The translations under genes and the position numbers were made by a program. The notes beneath the pieces were generated by a model that saw nothing but the letters and a program-made list of their open reading frames with translations, ran no database searches and was not told the origin of the DNA. Shown piece by piece: positions 47,018 through 60,600 of a stretch of 64,000 bases of DNA. Each line of letters starts with the position of its first letter. Within the stretch, counting starts at the first letter, position 1. Source of the DNA: Neodontobutis hainanensis (Eukaryota > Chordata > Actinopteri > Gobiiformes > Odontobutidae); the NCBI GenBank assembly GCA_024349245.1, contig JALDNG010000008.1, positions 4,749,501 to 4,813,500 of the forward strand, written 5' to 3'.

Positions 47018-49042
47018 AATCCTTCCTATTAATAAATAAAATTTAAGCATGGAATTGTTCTTGTTCGGTTGTTGAATTTATTTCAAGCTGTTGCTTACTC
47101 TGGAACAAACTCCTTTTCTTACAACGTTAGACTCTGTAGATGCTGTTAAAAAGCAACGAAAGACAATTTTTCATTAAAAAATCATTCTAGACAAACTAGG
47201 CCCTGTACTTAATGATATATACAGTATTTATAATGTTTTTGTCATTTATGATGTATTCTATTATGTCTTTTATATGTTAAGCACCAGTTTTTATGGTGAA
47301 GACTGTACATACCTTTCTTCCAAACACCACAAATTTTTATTTTTATCTAATGATAACCTGTCAATTCCTCATCTTGAGGTTCTTAAAAATTATCATCCAT
47401 TAGTGCAAAAATCTGTATTTTTGTTTGATGGCTATACTAATGTACAGCTTTGAATACTCTTCCACAAAAACAAAATAAGATACTATGACAATAAAATCAT
47501 ATGTTGTACATTTGGGAACATTTATGAACAGCTATTGCTCAGTGTGTTTTAAGAGAGCCCTCAGTTGGTTGGATAGGAGCATTTAACTCCTTTTATCCTC
47601 CTTTTTGCTCTTGGTATAGTTTTTACTCACAAAATGTAAACATCTGCATCAGTGCCATGCTCCCACTAATTAAAACAGTGTCTGTCTAATGAGAGCCGTG
47701 CCTGTCAGGGCCCTGCACACACTCAATAAATCACCGCATTCAGCCCTGCCTTCTCCCACCAACAGGTTTATCTCTCCTATATATGCACCTCAGATACTCC
47801 CCTGTTCCGCTCCTGTTTGTTCTCCGTGTTGCTCTGGGAGGGTTCATTGTCTGCTTCACTTCTGCCGCTGACTCAAAGCACCCAATGTAAAGTGTCAGGC
47901 CAAACTACACTTCAGTGTTGGTGGTCATGGTTACCTAAGCCACAGCACGCTTTCACAGACTTCTCATCTTCTCGTAACCTAATAATTCATTATTTTATCT
48001 AAGGCAGAAAAAAAAAATATCTTGCGTTTTGTTCATAAAACTGAGTTAATATTTTAAATTCAATTAAAGTGCTTACTAATCATGTTGGGTCCACTTTCAC
48101 CTTTTATGTGTATACGTGATTAGGGTATTGAACAAAACAGTTTAATATTTTCCCTTTTTGTTGACATCATCCCATGTCTCCCACTCATACAATGGTATAA
48201 TATGGAATATTGTTTTTTATTAAATGTCTGAGATTAGATTTGTTCTTGTTCTAAACCAATAAGTGTATGTCATGAATATTTACTTGAAAAACATTTCACT
48301 GTACAAATTCAGTAATAATTTCATCACAATCCACAATTTCTACAAATACCATGCACGTAATGCAACTTAGACTGTGCACAAATATGTGCAATGTACAAAG
48401 TGACACCTGCAGATAGAAGCATCAGACTGTATTTACCTCTTCAAGTCTTTGAGACCCTTCTGCTGGAGATGCAAGTATCCTGGATACCACGCTCTCTGCC
48501 TCTTAAGATAAACGCACATAATATAACCTGTTGAAAGGGAACAAGAGAGATAATCAGCCACACAGAGGAAAACATACTCAGAGAAAATGAAAGAGCTATT
48601 AGCAAAGAGCTCAGGCCATTTCTAGAATACTTTAACTCCATCAAAGACCTAAAGCTTTGTGTTGATGTATCAGAACGGCTTAGGAACAGGCCTATTACAT
48701 GATGGCAATTAGTTATGCATTCGAATCACTGAGTGACAGCGAAGGCAATGTTTAAAAACCCTGAAGCTTTGCTGCCATGTACTTGTACATGTTTTAGACG
48801 TTTGCCTTCGGGGCTTGTGGGTATGAAGCGACCCCACATTACATGATCACAAGTATATGGAATACAGCCGATTACAACTTTACTGGGATTTGAAACCACT
48901 CATGTATACATCACTGCAGCTACACTGACTCAAATAAGACACAAGGAGTAGTAGTGTGTAGAGATTCTACTTACTGTCATATTACTGAAACCCCAAATAT
49001 AACTAAATATCAAATAAAGTAATGACTTCACTGCCACATTGA

Positions 49043-49075
49043 AATCCTACATCCTACATCTACATCCTACATCTA
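49043..49075. repeat. short tandem repeat, ATCCTAC-type unit
   Basis: About four imperfect copies of ATCCTAC/ATCTAC in a row. Confidence 0.75.
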
Positions 49076-52000
49076 AACCTTCTGAGAAGCAAATAAAGAA
49101 TTTTCATACTTTTTGCAATTTAAATTACACTCATACAGTAATTAAACTCATTTCTGTAAACGACCAAGATACTAAAAAAATACAAATTCATATTTTTGCA
49201 AAACCAAATTGGAAACTGGAAATTAAATTGTGTTTGTGTTTTGTGTTTGTGGGACATTTCTTTAGAACTTTTTCTATAATTCTTTTGACATACATTGTCC
49301 ACCTTGTAAAGACTTGTGGGCAGACTAACAGGCATTGTTACCTAAATTCAAACAGATTTGCACATAATGTTCATGTGTAACCTTTTTGTTAATAGCATGT
49401 TGAGCACTGCGCTAGATGCCAAAATCTATTGTCAACCTTTCTGGTACATGAGGAATAAACTAAGATGAGAAAAACCGAACACTCTAGAGGGAATACATTT
49501 GATAATCAATAATCAAAGGAGCTGTCCCCATTCCCTGAAAGCATCTCTCCCAAGCCTCCAGCAATTATAGTAAACACAAGTCCTAGAATAAATAAACAGT
49601 CTTTCTGTGCCTCTGGACAACAAAAAGGGCCAAAGGGTTACAGTGACGCTCCTGTCAATCACGCAGCATGGTGCTGAGCACAGATTGGGTTTAATAAAAC
49701 CCAGTGGCTCATACTCTGAATAGGATACGACACCAGTGGCACATCTGTTATGGATTACCAGGCGTCGTTCCAGGAGCAATATTCAGCGAGGGACTGCGCT
49801 GGATAAAACATTTAGGTGCTTGAACATCACTGCAACACCTCTGGACTGCAAATGAGAGGAAAATCAGTTGATGTATCCATAGAGAGCAGTGTGGACATTG
49901 TAAAACTGTTGTTATTGTCATATTATAAACATTTCAGGAGGACAAGGCAAGACAGTGTCATAAATTTCAAGGCACTGAAGTTTTGGACTTGTGAAGTTGC
50001 ACTCAATAGTTTCCTCAGTTGGCAGGAGTAATTGCCTATCGGCATGGGAAACATCGTATCTGATTGTGAATGCGACAGAGTACATCCTGATGAAAGAGGA
50101 TATTATTGTGACACCTGTTCAGTATGCACCACAGGTAATCATCTCCAAATATGATGTCCCTTCCTGAAGGTCATGTGTCACCCACCAACCCACTGCATGT
50201 GTAAAGCAGCCACTTTAAAGCCACAGACAGTTGTCACTGGACACCTGCTTCACTAAAACCTGTCTGGTTTGGGGGCTTAGAGACCACGGTTGTATTGTAT
50301 AAAGTTGTAGAATTAAATGACTCGATCTGGTGTGGATTCTTTCTTTTGAATGTTTTAGTAATGTGTTTAGACAGAGATCTTTACAGATGCACACCAAACA
50401 ATATGATCACCAATACACAGCGTGTCCTGAAATAATCCCTCACTTTTTCCTAACCGTGCACCACACTAAATTGCATCAGTAAAACGTTACGCAGTAGTGT
50501 TCAGTGGGACATCTGAAGCAACTAGCCAGCTTACTGACTTACTGTGGCGAGTCGATTTTTCTCAGAATCATTACAACTGACAGCAGAATTCACACTGTCG
50601 TTCTGATCTCATCATCTGTGACAACTGTAATTCGAAGCTGTGGGAACAATTTTTGTTCACAATTTTCCCCTGACATCAAAAGATGCTCAGATTTCTTTTT
50701 TAGCTGTCACAATTACATTTCTTTGCTACACAACATCTTGAATAAACATGTACAGATTTAACTGGAGCAGCCATTTTAATAGAAAAGGAAAACTCATTAT
50801 ATAACCGCGTTTCAATTTTACTGTCAACCAATAAACCAACAGAACACCATTTGTCCTGCGGCACTAACACCCCTTACATATTACACACTAAAGCACATCA
50901 ATGAAATTGTTTCAGCAATTCTTTATTCTCATTGGTTTAAAAAAGGGCTGTGTGATATGTTAATAGATTACTAACAACTAAATAAAATACTTATTATTCC
51001 ATGTGAATGTATTTAGGAAGAGACCATCCAGTTCATTTTCAACTGTGCCTTTGTCATAATAATCTTTCATTTCCTAAAGTTAATAATTGCTGGTTGTGCC
51101 TAGTCCTCTTCAGGTCATGTCAGATCTGATCATGTCATGTTCTTCATGTTAATCCAAACATGAACATAGACATAACTAGATGTAGACGGACTGAATCCTG
51201 CACCTGTGAACTTGTCAAGGGGAGTGTGTAAAAGCCACTCCTCCAGCAGCATTTACAGCTTTTACTGCATGATATAAAATCTTATGTATTGTTTATTTTA
51301 AATTAAAGAATTAAACCTGACCATTCATTTTAAATTGTACGATGTCTTCGTGGTCTCTATGATAATTTGAACAAAGAATTTTATAATTATAACATTAAAC
51401 CTCTGTCTGTCCTGTTAGTGTCCGTGCATCTATATGGGAACATGCATATACTTACCCACAGTAAGAAACCAAATGCTACAGGCATTAGACAGTCTCCCTC
51501 CCTATAACCTTCTGTTTCCTTTGTTGTCTTCACAATAAATAAAATGAGGAACAGGGCTAGATATGGCTGTATACCAGAGTTGTACAAATTGATCAATGTG
51601 TGACAGCTATCGACTGGTTTCCAACTTGATTTGTCCCAGATATATCCAATTCAGTGCCTCTCAAATGTAAATGTGTGCATTTTCTTCACAACAAAAACAG
51701 ACATCAGTCTTTAACGCCCACGCAAACACATTGTGGTTGTACAAGTTCTGCACTGACTGAGAAAGAGGCAAAAAGTGAATTATTAGAGGTAACTTGCCAA
51801 GTCAAATGAACATCACGTCTTTGTGGTAGCGCTGCCAGAATGTTACACTCAGCAAAGACTAATCTGCTACTGACTTGACATAGCACTGAAATATAACTGT
51901 ATTTTAACATTCCACACAAATTCAAAGTTGTGCGCTTTATTGTAGTTGCTTTTACTTAGTATTGCTCCTGAAAAGCAGATGAACAAACATGAATATTCAA

Positions 52001-55000
52001 TTTTACCTTCTCAAAGTACACCACTTCAAAGATGGAGGTCATAGCGAGGCAAACTGAGCCAAAGTTCAGATTATTGAAATGAATCCAAAACAAGCTGTGA
52101 GTGAGGGAGATGCAGAGTAAAATGTCTCTACCGGCAGACCTGGATAAAGAGCCTCGGGGTTGTTTTTTCTCTGAGCCTGGAATCAAATCCAATTTCGCCT
52201 TTTAATCTAGCTTTCTATTTAGTGTTTTTTTTTTTTTACTAAATTCTGAACTGCTAATTGTGCCTTTCATGTGTTGATTTCCAAAGACGCAAATAAATTA
52301 TCAACAAGAGATCAGATTTCAAATGTTTCAAAATAATATAAGCAATAAATCGGTCCAAATTGTCACAAGTGAATGATGGAAAGTTTGATGTGACCCATAG
52401 TTCAACCTGTTTTAAAGCCCAGCAGCATGTGACAAAATAAATCCCACAACACTTCTTTCAAAAATATCATATAAATAGACTAGACTAGAAAAACGACTGC
52501 CTGATGGGATGTTAACATCAGGTAGGGAAGTCATTTATTGACCCACAGAGAATTCATTGTGGACCTCACAAAAACATGAGATATACAGCCTGTTATTGCT
52601 TTGAGGTACAAAGCTAAGTTGCCATTGTCATTTTCTCCTACTGCGCTTTGGAAAGACACAACGAATCAGTCATCGCTGTCCCTAAGCTCAATCCAAACTG
52701 TCACAGACTATGAAAGAGAAAATGAGTTATGGGAACATACGCAAGAACAGGTATTGTGAAAGCAATCATCACCAGCCAATCGCCGTCTCTTCAAAGGTTG
52801 GGATACATCTCAAGTCTTGAGGAACAGGTAAAGGACAAATAGCATACACCGTAGAGCCAGAACACTCTTGTTACACGGTTATTATACTCACATCTGATGG
52901 GTTATGTGCAGGTGGTGAAACGTTCATCATAACAGCTGTCAATAATCAGTACATGCTTCATACAGTAGATCTGCAGAGCTGGATAATGTACTGATATACT
53001 TGGGCTTCCATATTTGATACAGTGGAGATTTATCTCAATGACGAGCTGACCTCATATTAAATCTGCCAGTCCCCGGAGCTGCTGATAATGGCCATTCTGT
53101 AGTTTGAGGAGAGGAGCAGGCATGAGACCCGGTGAAGAACCCAGACCCTTTGGCAGCGCCACATGGAAACGCCCCAAAAGCTATATGAATTTGAACATAT
53201 CAGGGATTATTAAGAGACCTGAGAACAAGGTCAAAGACTTGCAGAAGAACACAGAGCAAGTTAAACTTAACTTCCACTTCATCCCTGAGGCTCTGAAAAT
53301 ACTTAGGAGATAGTTGAGGCAGGCTCTGTTGAAAGCTCCCCCGCCGGCACGCAAAGCTTTACTTTTGATGTTAATTCCTTGAAAGCTGTTTCTTTAGCTG
53401 GGGATTAGTGCATGAAGAGCTAGGCTTACCATGCTCAGGCTAATAAAGATGAAACATCTAACACAGGTACTCGTACATACACTCGCTTGAGAACAGTGCC
53501 TATAAAGTTGACTTAATTATAGAAAACTCACTTCGCTTCAGTAACTATAAGAATAGGACATTTGTACCAAGAAATTTCGGTGGTATTAAATGTTTAAGAC
53601 ACTAGTAAAATAATGAGTATATTGGGCCATCACTTTCCCTGCTCGTGCAATCAAAGCTGCTTGCATTTCTTAGTAGTCCCTTATCCATGCCAGCTTACGG
53701 TCTCCATACTGGTCCACAAAGGAGTGACAATTATGAAGTGTGTCCATTAAAGCCACTGATTAGCCTCTGTGTCTGTCCAGGCTTGAGCGACCGTTGTAGC
53801 TAATGATTCTATGGCAGCGAGCACGGACAGTCGACACCACCATTCATCCAGCCTGGACAAAATCTCTGTGATTAATAGGTGTTTCAGAAGAACATTGGCC
53901 CCTTTGAATATTTGAAATGCTTCTCCCCATCACTGAGTCCTCTGCTTTGACGGTTTAAGAAGTCAATTAATCAGTCCAATCACTGCATCCATCCGGCTTT
54001 CAAGTACAATGAATGGCTTTTCTTTCATCGCTTCCTTGGCTCTTTTCCAATAATTAATACCAGGATCATTCATCTCAGTGACCTTTATTTACTGAAAGGT
54101 ATTATTGAACATCTACAGTATACGTATTGGCATGATGACAATGTCCGCTAATAACACCTCAAGTATTATGAATCTGGCTCAAACTAAAATGAAATGGTCT
54201 AAAAATTGTCTAAAATGGTTTGATACAATGTAAAATCAATTCATTTGAATCTATTAGAATCAAATGAGATAATAAATACAAAGTTTGTTATGAGCTCTCT
54301 CTGGCTCATGAACAAACAATAATATTATTTAATGAAGCATGCAATGACTGGAACACAATCAGCCAATCATTTATCAGCAGTGTTGTTCAGTATAATGTCC
54401 GTGAGAGGAACATGACTGACAAACTAGTATTTCTAATTGAGAAGTTAGAACAAATGCAACTAGCTGCATAGCTGACATGACATCACTTACTGTTCACAAT
54501 TGGCCAATAAAATGTCAGAGGCAAAAAAAAAACAAAAAAAACAATACCACTTAGAAGACAATAAGAGAGTGGAGTCGGAAGTGAGCCACTTCCTGACTGA
54601 GACTGAACTCCATTAGAACCAGTGACTAAGCACCAGCCTGAGCACACGCAGCGGTCATTACTTGTGTGGGAGTTGAAAATCTCACCCTGAATAAATGTGA
54701 CACAGAACTCATGGTTTTATATTATACATTGTTAATGTTTAGGTAGTTTAATCTATCTTGAACAGTATTTTAAACAGTAGAACATAAATGTTTTGCAGAT
54801 GTTTTCTCTTCTCTTTCAATCTTTTTGTTATTTCTAGTGTTGCTTTGTTCAAAGATAAATGTTCATTTATTTGTAGTTTTGTGTATTATAAATAGAGCCT
54901 TCATGAGCCTTGGTGCAAATGTTCTGACAACACTGTATATAGTTTACACAGTATACTGTATATGCCCCTATGGCTGTGTAATTTATGCTGAAGCCCACCT

Positions 55001-56477
55001 CCCCTCAGTAAGATCACTGTCTCTCTCTGGGTCCTTTAAGACCTCTTCTGGTATGTTTTAATTGATTATGGATAAATTAATGACCCCATTTGCACCTATA
55101 GTAAATTCCTTAATAGTGTATGGTCACGGTTGTCAGCTTGAATTCTGTTGTATCACAAAGGCAGGCAAAGCACTATTATGTTAAAAGCAATGCAGTCTGT
55201 AAGAGGGTTGTAAATCTAATCTCTCATCTTGATTTATATGGCTGGAAAACACATTTGCCCCACTTGTCAGCCTCTATATTTAGTGATGGAAAACATCTGA
55301 ATCATAAACTGTATTGAAAAGGAATATCTGCTATACTTACAGTACACTGACATGTAGCTGTCAAACGTGAGCCGTTGTGAATTCTCCGGCACTGTGAAGA
55401 ATGGCAATACTCTTGTATATAGATGACATTTGAGGTTTATTTCCTAAGGGTTGGAAAAATAAATCATAATTGTGACACTGTAAATGGATTCTTTGGTGTA
55501 ATTTTGCCAGGGAAGTCAGGTACATTTGGCTGGTTGGCTCAGTGCCTTGAGACAAATTTAAGACTGAATAAAGTCTCTCACTTCTCCCGGGCAACCAACC
55601 TTTATAAGTCATTGCCAGTTAAAATTTTATCAACCTATAATTACCTCCTACCCACACCGAGAGCTCTTTTAGTGAATCTACAGAACAAGGGTCGCAGCTC
55701 TTACATGGAAACTGGAAAAGAAATCAGCTCAACTGCCACCTACAGACTTGGACTCAAATGTCATCGATTAGTGTTTTCTCAGTACAACAGAGTTACACAT
55801 TATCAAGAGCCGAACAAACATTACAGTGACATTGAAAGACGCGGGCAACAAGATGTATTTAGGGAGGTTATTACAGTGGGTGTTTAGACCAACATATAAC
55901 TGAATAAGTAAACATAAGAATGGAATGGATGGATGAAAAAAAATCTATAGTGATTCAACATAAAATCGATAAGGACCAGGTGACCTTTCCAAGCTTGTTT
56001 TCACACTGGAAAGCTTGTATTAAGATTGTCTCTACAATTCACACTAGAGCACTTAATAAGTTTTGCCAAGGGTAAAAGCATTAAGAAAAAGCCCCTTCTC
56101 CCTGATATTTACATTAAAGACAAATATATATTACACTACAAAGTTGTGCACAGCTGATCTTGTGATTATTTTATATTTTAATAGTTTAACTCATTGCTGT
56201 GAATTGCATCACATGAGATTTCAATTCTTAAACTGAGGAAAAACAAGGAAGAGCGGCGCATTACTGGGTGATGTCATCATATAAGTTGGCATTCATCCTT
56301 ACTATTAAAACAGTGGGATGAGCGCAGCTTATGTTACTGAGAAATGTCATCAGCACATAGGTAGCAAGACTTCTCTATGCACTCATTCCTTTAGGTGCTT
56401 GAGAACGTCTAAACAAGACTTCTGATAGGTACAAGACTAACTCATTACATATGCCTTAAATGCCATTATTGTTATAT

Positions 56478-56502
56478 TAAAAATAAAATAAAATAAAATA
56501 AA
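56478..56502. repeat. (AAAAT)n microsatellite
   Basis: About five copies of a 5-base AAAAT unit. Confidence 0.88.
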
Positions 56503-56735
56503 CACAGGACAATGACTTAATGTCTGCCTTTGCCAAATCTCACTGAAAGAAAAGGATTTATTTTATTAACTTTTTACCCAACAAGAGGCAGGTTGGGGGG
56601 GTGGACTTTGACAGGTATGAGAGTTTCATTTGACTGTCAGAAGGTTGTTATTAGGGATGAGACGATGTACAGTAAAGATTGATTGATTGTGGACATTTTT
56701 TATCATCGGAATAATAATAATTGTGGCAATAATAA

Positions 56736-56759
56736 TGGCCATAATCTCGATTATGGCCA
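56736..56759. repeat. 10-bp perfect hairpin with 4-nt loop
   Basis: TGGCCATAAT, loop CTCG, ATTATGGCCA. It sits in an AATAATAAT-rich stretch (56645-56760) that resembles degraded ATA-rich fish repeats. Confidence 0.6.
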
Positions 56760-56824
56760 GCTGTTTGTTTTTTTTCTCACCACAAAACCATTTGGACATT
56801 TCTGTTAATAATCCCGTTTTTAAG

Positions 56825-57260
56825 TTTATTTACATTTAGTCATTTAGCAGATGCTTTTATCCAAAACGACTTACAAGTGAGGAAAACAATGGAAGCAATT
56901 TCAACAACACAAGGTAACAAAAAAGCATAAGTGCACAAAAAACTAGTCAGTTAAAACCTAGCACAGTAATCAAAGCTAAGGATAAGAAATCTTTTATTTA
57001 AAATTTTTTGAAGAAAAGGAATCAATAGAAAGGAAGTAGAATTCAGTGTTTGTCAGTCAGGTGTTGACGGAAGACATGTGTTTTCAAGCGTTTTTTAAAA
57101 ATGCTACAGAGTCTGCGGATCTTGTAGCAGCAGGTAGATCATTCCACCAACGTGGAACAGATCCAGAGAAAGTGCGTGAGAGGGATTTTTTCCCTTTTGG
57201 GATGGTACCAGCAGACTGGCTCCACATTAATGGTTGTCCGCTTGCTCGGGGCAGTCCTTA
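56825..57260 (-). pseudogene. L2-like LINE C-terminus and 3' end, minus strand
   Basis: The minus strand reads KKSLSRTFSGSVPRWWNDLP, then ATRSADSVAFLK, the usual last domain of L2-clade proteins. A one-base frameshift in an A run near 57088-57095 separates it from KKRLKTHVFRQHLTDKH and a TGA stop (57043-57045). The 3' untranslated part (56825-57042) ends in AAGTCGTTTTGGATAAAAGC and ATCTGCTAAATGAC, then AAATGTAAATAAACTT. That tail matches the end of the SINE at 9146-9365. The copy is strongly 5'-truncated (only about 70 codons remain) and inactive. The plus-strand open frame at 57046-57261 is its shadow. Confidence 0.85.
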
Positions 57261-57623
57261 GTTTTCTCTAAACGTCCCATTTATCAAGTGCCTATTGACG
57301 TAGCTGAAGTCTTTCCAGAGTGGAATGTTTACGTTTTAAATAGTTACACTAGTGATTTAAGATTTTCCAAATACTGCATTGCGTTGTCCGGCTAGTTTTT
57401 TGCTTTCTTGGGAGTTCTTTTTTTTTTTGCTCCATTGCTGTGGCCCACTGTGTTAATGCGCGACTGAAGAGCGGAAATGAAACTTCAGTCTATGTCCTGC
57501 AGAGAACAGGGCTGTAGACAATAGTTTGTTAAATAATAGTTAGCAAAGCAAAGCATTGCCTCGAGGCTGTGTTGATTCAGAAGCAGCCTGTGTGACAAAT
57601 ACACTGAGCATGAGCGTCTGCAG

Positions 57624-57648
57624 CAGGGCCGGAACAAGAAATGTGGGA
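57624..57648 (+). repeat. hAT-like terminal sequence (candidate), second copy
   Basis: CAGGGCCGGAACA followed by AATGTGGGA, the same pair of words as at 14143-14168. It is followed by a GGGGCA word at about 57654. No opposite end was recognised. Confidence 0.42.
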
Positions 57649-57660
57649 CGATGGGGCAAA

Positions 57661-60600
57661 AACTATATTTTCTATTTATCATAAAAGCCCTTATGATGGT
57701 TAATTGAGTTGTAGTGGTGTGTTTGAAGTACGCACTATCCACCTTTGGCGCATCTGAGCCAAAAACAGCCTTTGCAAATTGAGCTGCCACCGACCCGACG
57801 CAAGTCTCCGGTCATGTTCACGTGAGACAAATTGCATTACGATAATTCAATAAACATAGCGACCTCCCACAGTGTGATAAGTGTATTATCTCGTTAAGAC
57901 AATACCAAAATGGCAGCCACCAAAAAGACAAAAGAAAACCTTTGTCCAAAGATCCTAGAATGAGAAATCGTCAGTTAGACCGAGGGAAAGCTCATTCTTG
58001 AGTCTACCTGGGCCAAGCTTTTACAAAATAGTGTCAGCTCAAACAAATTGAAAGACACAAAACCAATTCCGACATGGCTTTTATTTTGTTGAAAATGTAA
58101 GATACTTTACCTAACAACTATATATTCTTCCTATTTCCGAGATAAAGCCACTGTTATGTAACATTTATTTAGCTTACGGCTCACAGAGATGCTATGCTAT
58201 GTTACTACGCAATGAAGAGTGTTTGTTTCATTTATGGGCTTTATGTGAGACACAGCAGTTCAAACGGTACTTTCAATACTATACAAAATGCTCCAAATAT
58301 TGTCTACATAGTGTCAGTGACTAGCTTCACAATCTATACAAGATTTCACAAGGCCAATGCTACTCAATTGTTATGACAATAAAATGTATAATAAATTAGA
58401 CGGCAAAATGAGAAGGAGAGAAAAACTACTATTTCAGAAGTTATTTTTTAGATATAACATTTTTGTTGACAGTGGATAAAACAATCAAACAATGTATATG
58501 TATTATGATTTTATAAGACCATTTAAAAAATTACCCACCTCCATCAAGGTTTTCATTTCTTGTACTGTATTTGCCATTTCTTTTTGCAAAACTAGTGTGT
58601 CTGATGAACATTGTTGTCCAGAGCAGCGCTAGGAGTATTTATAACCGTGTAATACACTGAAGGAAGCTGTAGGGGGAGCTGCACAAATCTTACTTAGTTC
58701 TGCTTTAATCACAGTTATTGTGGCCAGGATAATTGTGACACAAAATTCTAATATCATCCTAAGTTTAGTTTTCATTGACACAGAATATTCATGAGCATAA
58801 AGCCCATGATGCCTTAAGTGTCAGTACATACTGTAAGAACAAGACATTTCCTTGCTATATTATACTTTAGAAATGAGAACAGGCTCAAAGAACTGCAAAG
58901 AAATGTTTACATTTACACGCCTAAACATACATTTGAAAATGACTGGACAGAAATGATCTATAACACTGATAGAGTTGTTCTAAGTCTGATGTTGCATGCA
59001 TAGTTAAAGCCCCTGGCCTGTGTAGCCTTAAGTCAGGAGCCTTCAGACAAATTGACCTCCATTCATTCAAAATGCTAGTTGATTTTATTTAACCAGAACT
59101 ACATCCTGCATATATTATCTATTAAAAGGGCAGCATGTTCTTGCCACGGGTCCACTGGGTGAGTTTAGTTTGTTGTTTGTGGACAAAAAGTGAAGCTCAG
59201 TATTCAACAAGCTGTTGGTCTTCTCGCCTGGCAGGGCAGAGATTCAAGGCCAGAACCCAGCTGGCAGCTTCAAAATGTCAATGTAGCGCTATACAGTACG
59301 ATCAAAAATGGGTGTGTGAGCATCCCACTGAAATCCTTTTTTTAAATGCGTCTCTGAAACCAAAATAAATCTCATATTATTAAAGAAATACACCCAAAAT
59401 AAGTCTGAATTTATTTACAGATATGACACTTTTGTGTAGATTGTTAACTGTAAAATACGAGCTAATCACCTTGTCTATCAGTTGCATTTATGCTGCTCAA
59501 CACAGTGTCTTATGATTAGATAAATGTGTCTGACCTAACCCAGTCCCTAGGCTGTTGTGCTGGAACCAAGATATTAATAGTATCACTGCTATTGATGAAC
59601 TGTCAAAGGCTCAGCAGTGGGCAGATGGACACTTGTACTTGATAACATGTTTGACGCTTGAGGCCATGTTCTATTTAGGCTGCTGAAGGATAGTACAGCA
59701 TGTACCTTTACCTGGCAGGCTAAAAACACAAAATATCATAATTTTACATAACGTCTAACTGCTTTTGTACATTAGCTTTGTTTTGATGCATTTCCTTAAA
59801 TTAAATGACTATGTCAGTAGAATGGTAGAAAATTCAAGCAAACAAACCACTGCAGCTTTAGCACTGATGTCCCTGTAGTTGTGCCCAATCACGTTAAGAG
59901 CCTAATATTGATTCAGGAGTGTGTTGCGGCCCCTTACTTTTGATATCACCCATTAGGTCAATAGAGAGGGTGAAGCTATTATCAGCATGCCTCATCCTGA
60001 TAACTACCATTTGTTTTGGCTTGTTGATACAAGCTGTGCCTAGACTAAAGCCTGGTTGTGTGCGTGGCATGCCAAAGACGGGCCATGAGTGAAACACATT
60101 CATTGATATTAAGCATTACGCGGGTAAGTGCAAAAAGCATTAAAAATAGAAAATTTTGACTAAGAAATGTGGACTGAGAGTTGTTACAAGGACGTTGAAT
60201 TATAATCTCATCAAGAGTCTACAGATAATCCTCTATATGTCAGTTTGAAAATCGAAGGCTGTGGATTTGAGCCTCTGTCAAACAGTTTTTTTTTTTGCAT
60301 AATCAAAAAGTAAAGGATTTTGTGCTCACACCAGATGCTCACATTATTTGATAACTCTCCTTTATGATCCTTATACTGCTCGAATCATATTTACAATTTA
60401 TGAGCAGTAAAGGTTTTGTGATGTAGTTATAGAGTACTTATTGGGTTAAACCACCCAATATTATATTTCAGGGATTCTTTATTAATATTCCAAAAGCGTG
60501 TCATAGTCAAACTGTTGGTTTTGTAAAGTAATCCAAGAAAATATGCTTAGGCACTACCTCATATTCAAGAGCCACATACCACAATGTGCAATAGGATGGA

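Larger units (their letters stand above)
47018..56824. other. long stretch without recognised repeats or genes
   Basis: Contains one longer open frame (55423-55887, see findings), short tandem repeats at 49043-49075 and 56478-56502, an A-rich run at about 54522-54541, and a candidate conserved non-coding block at about 53640-54110. I recognise no transposon in nearly 10 kb. Confidence 0.55.
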
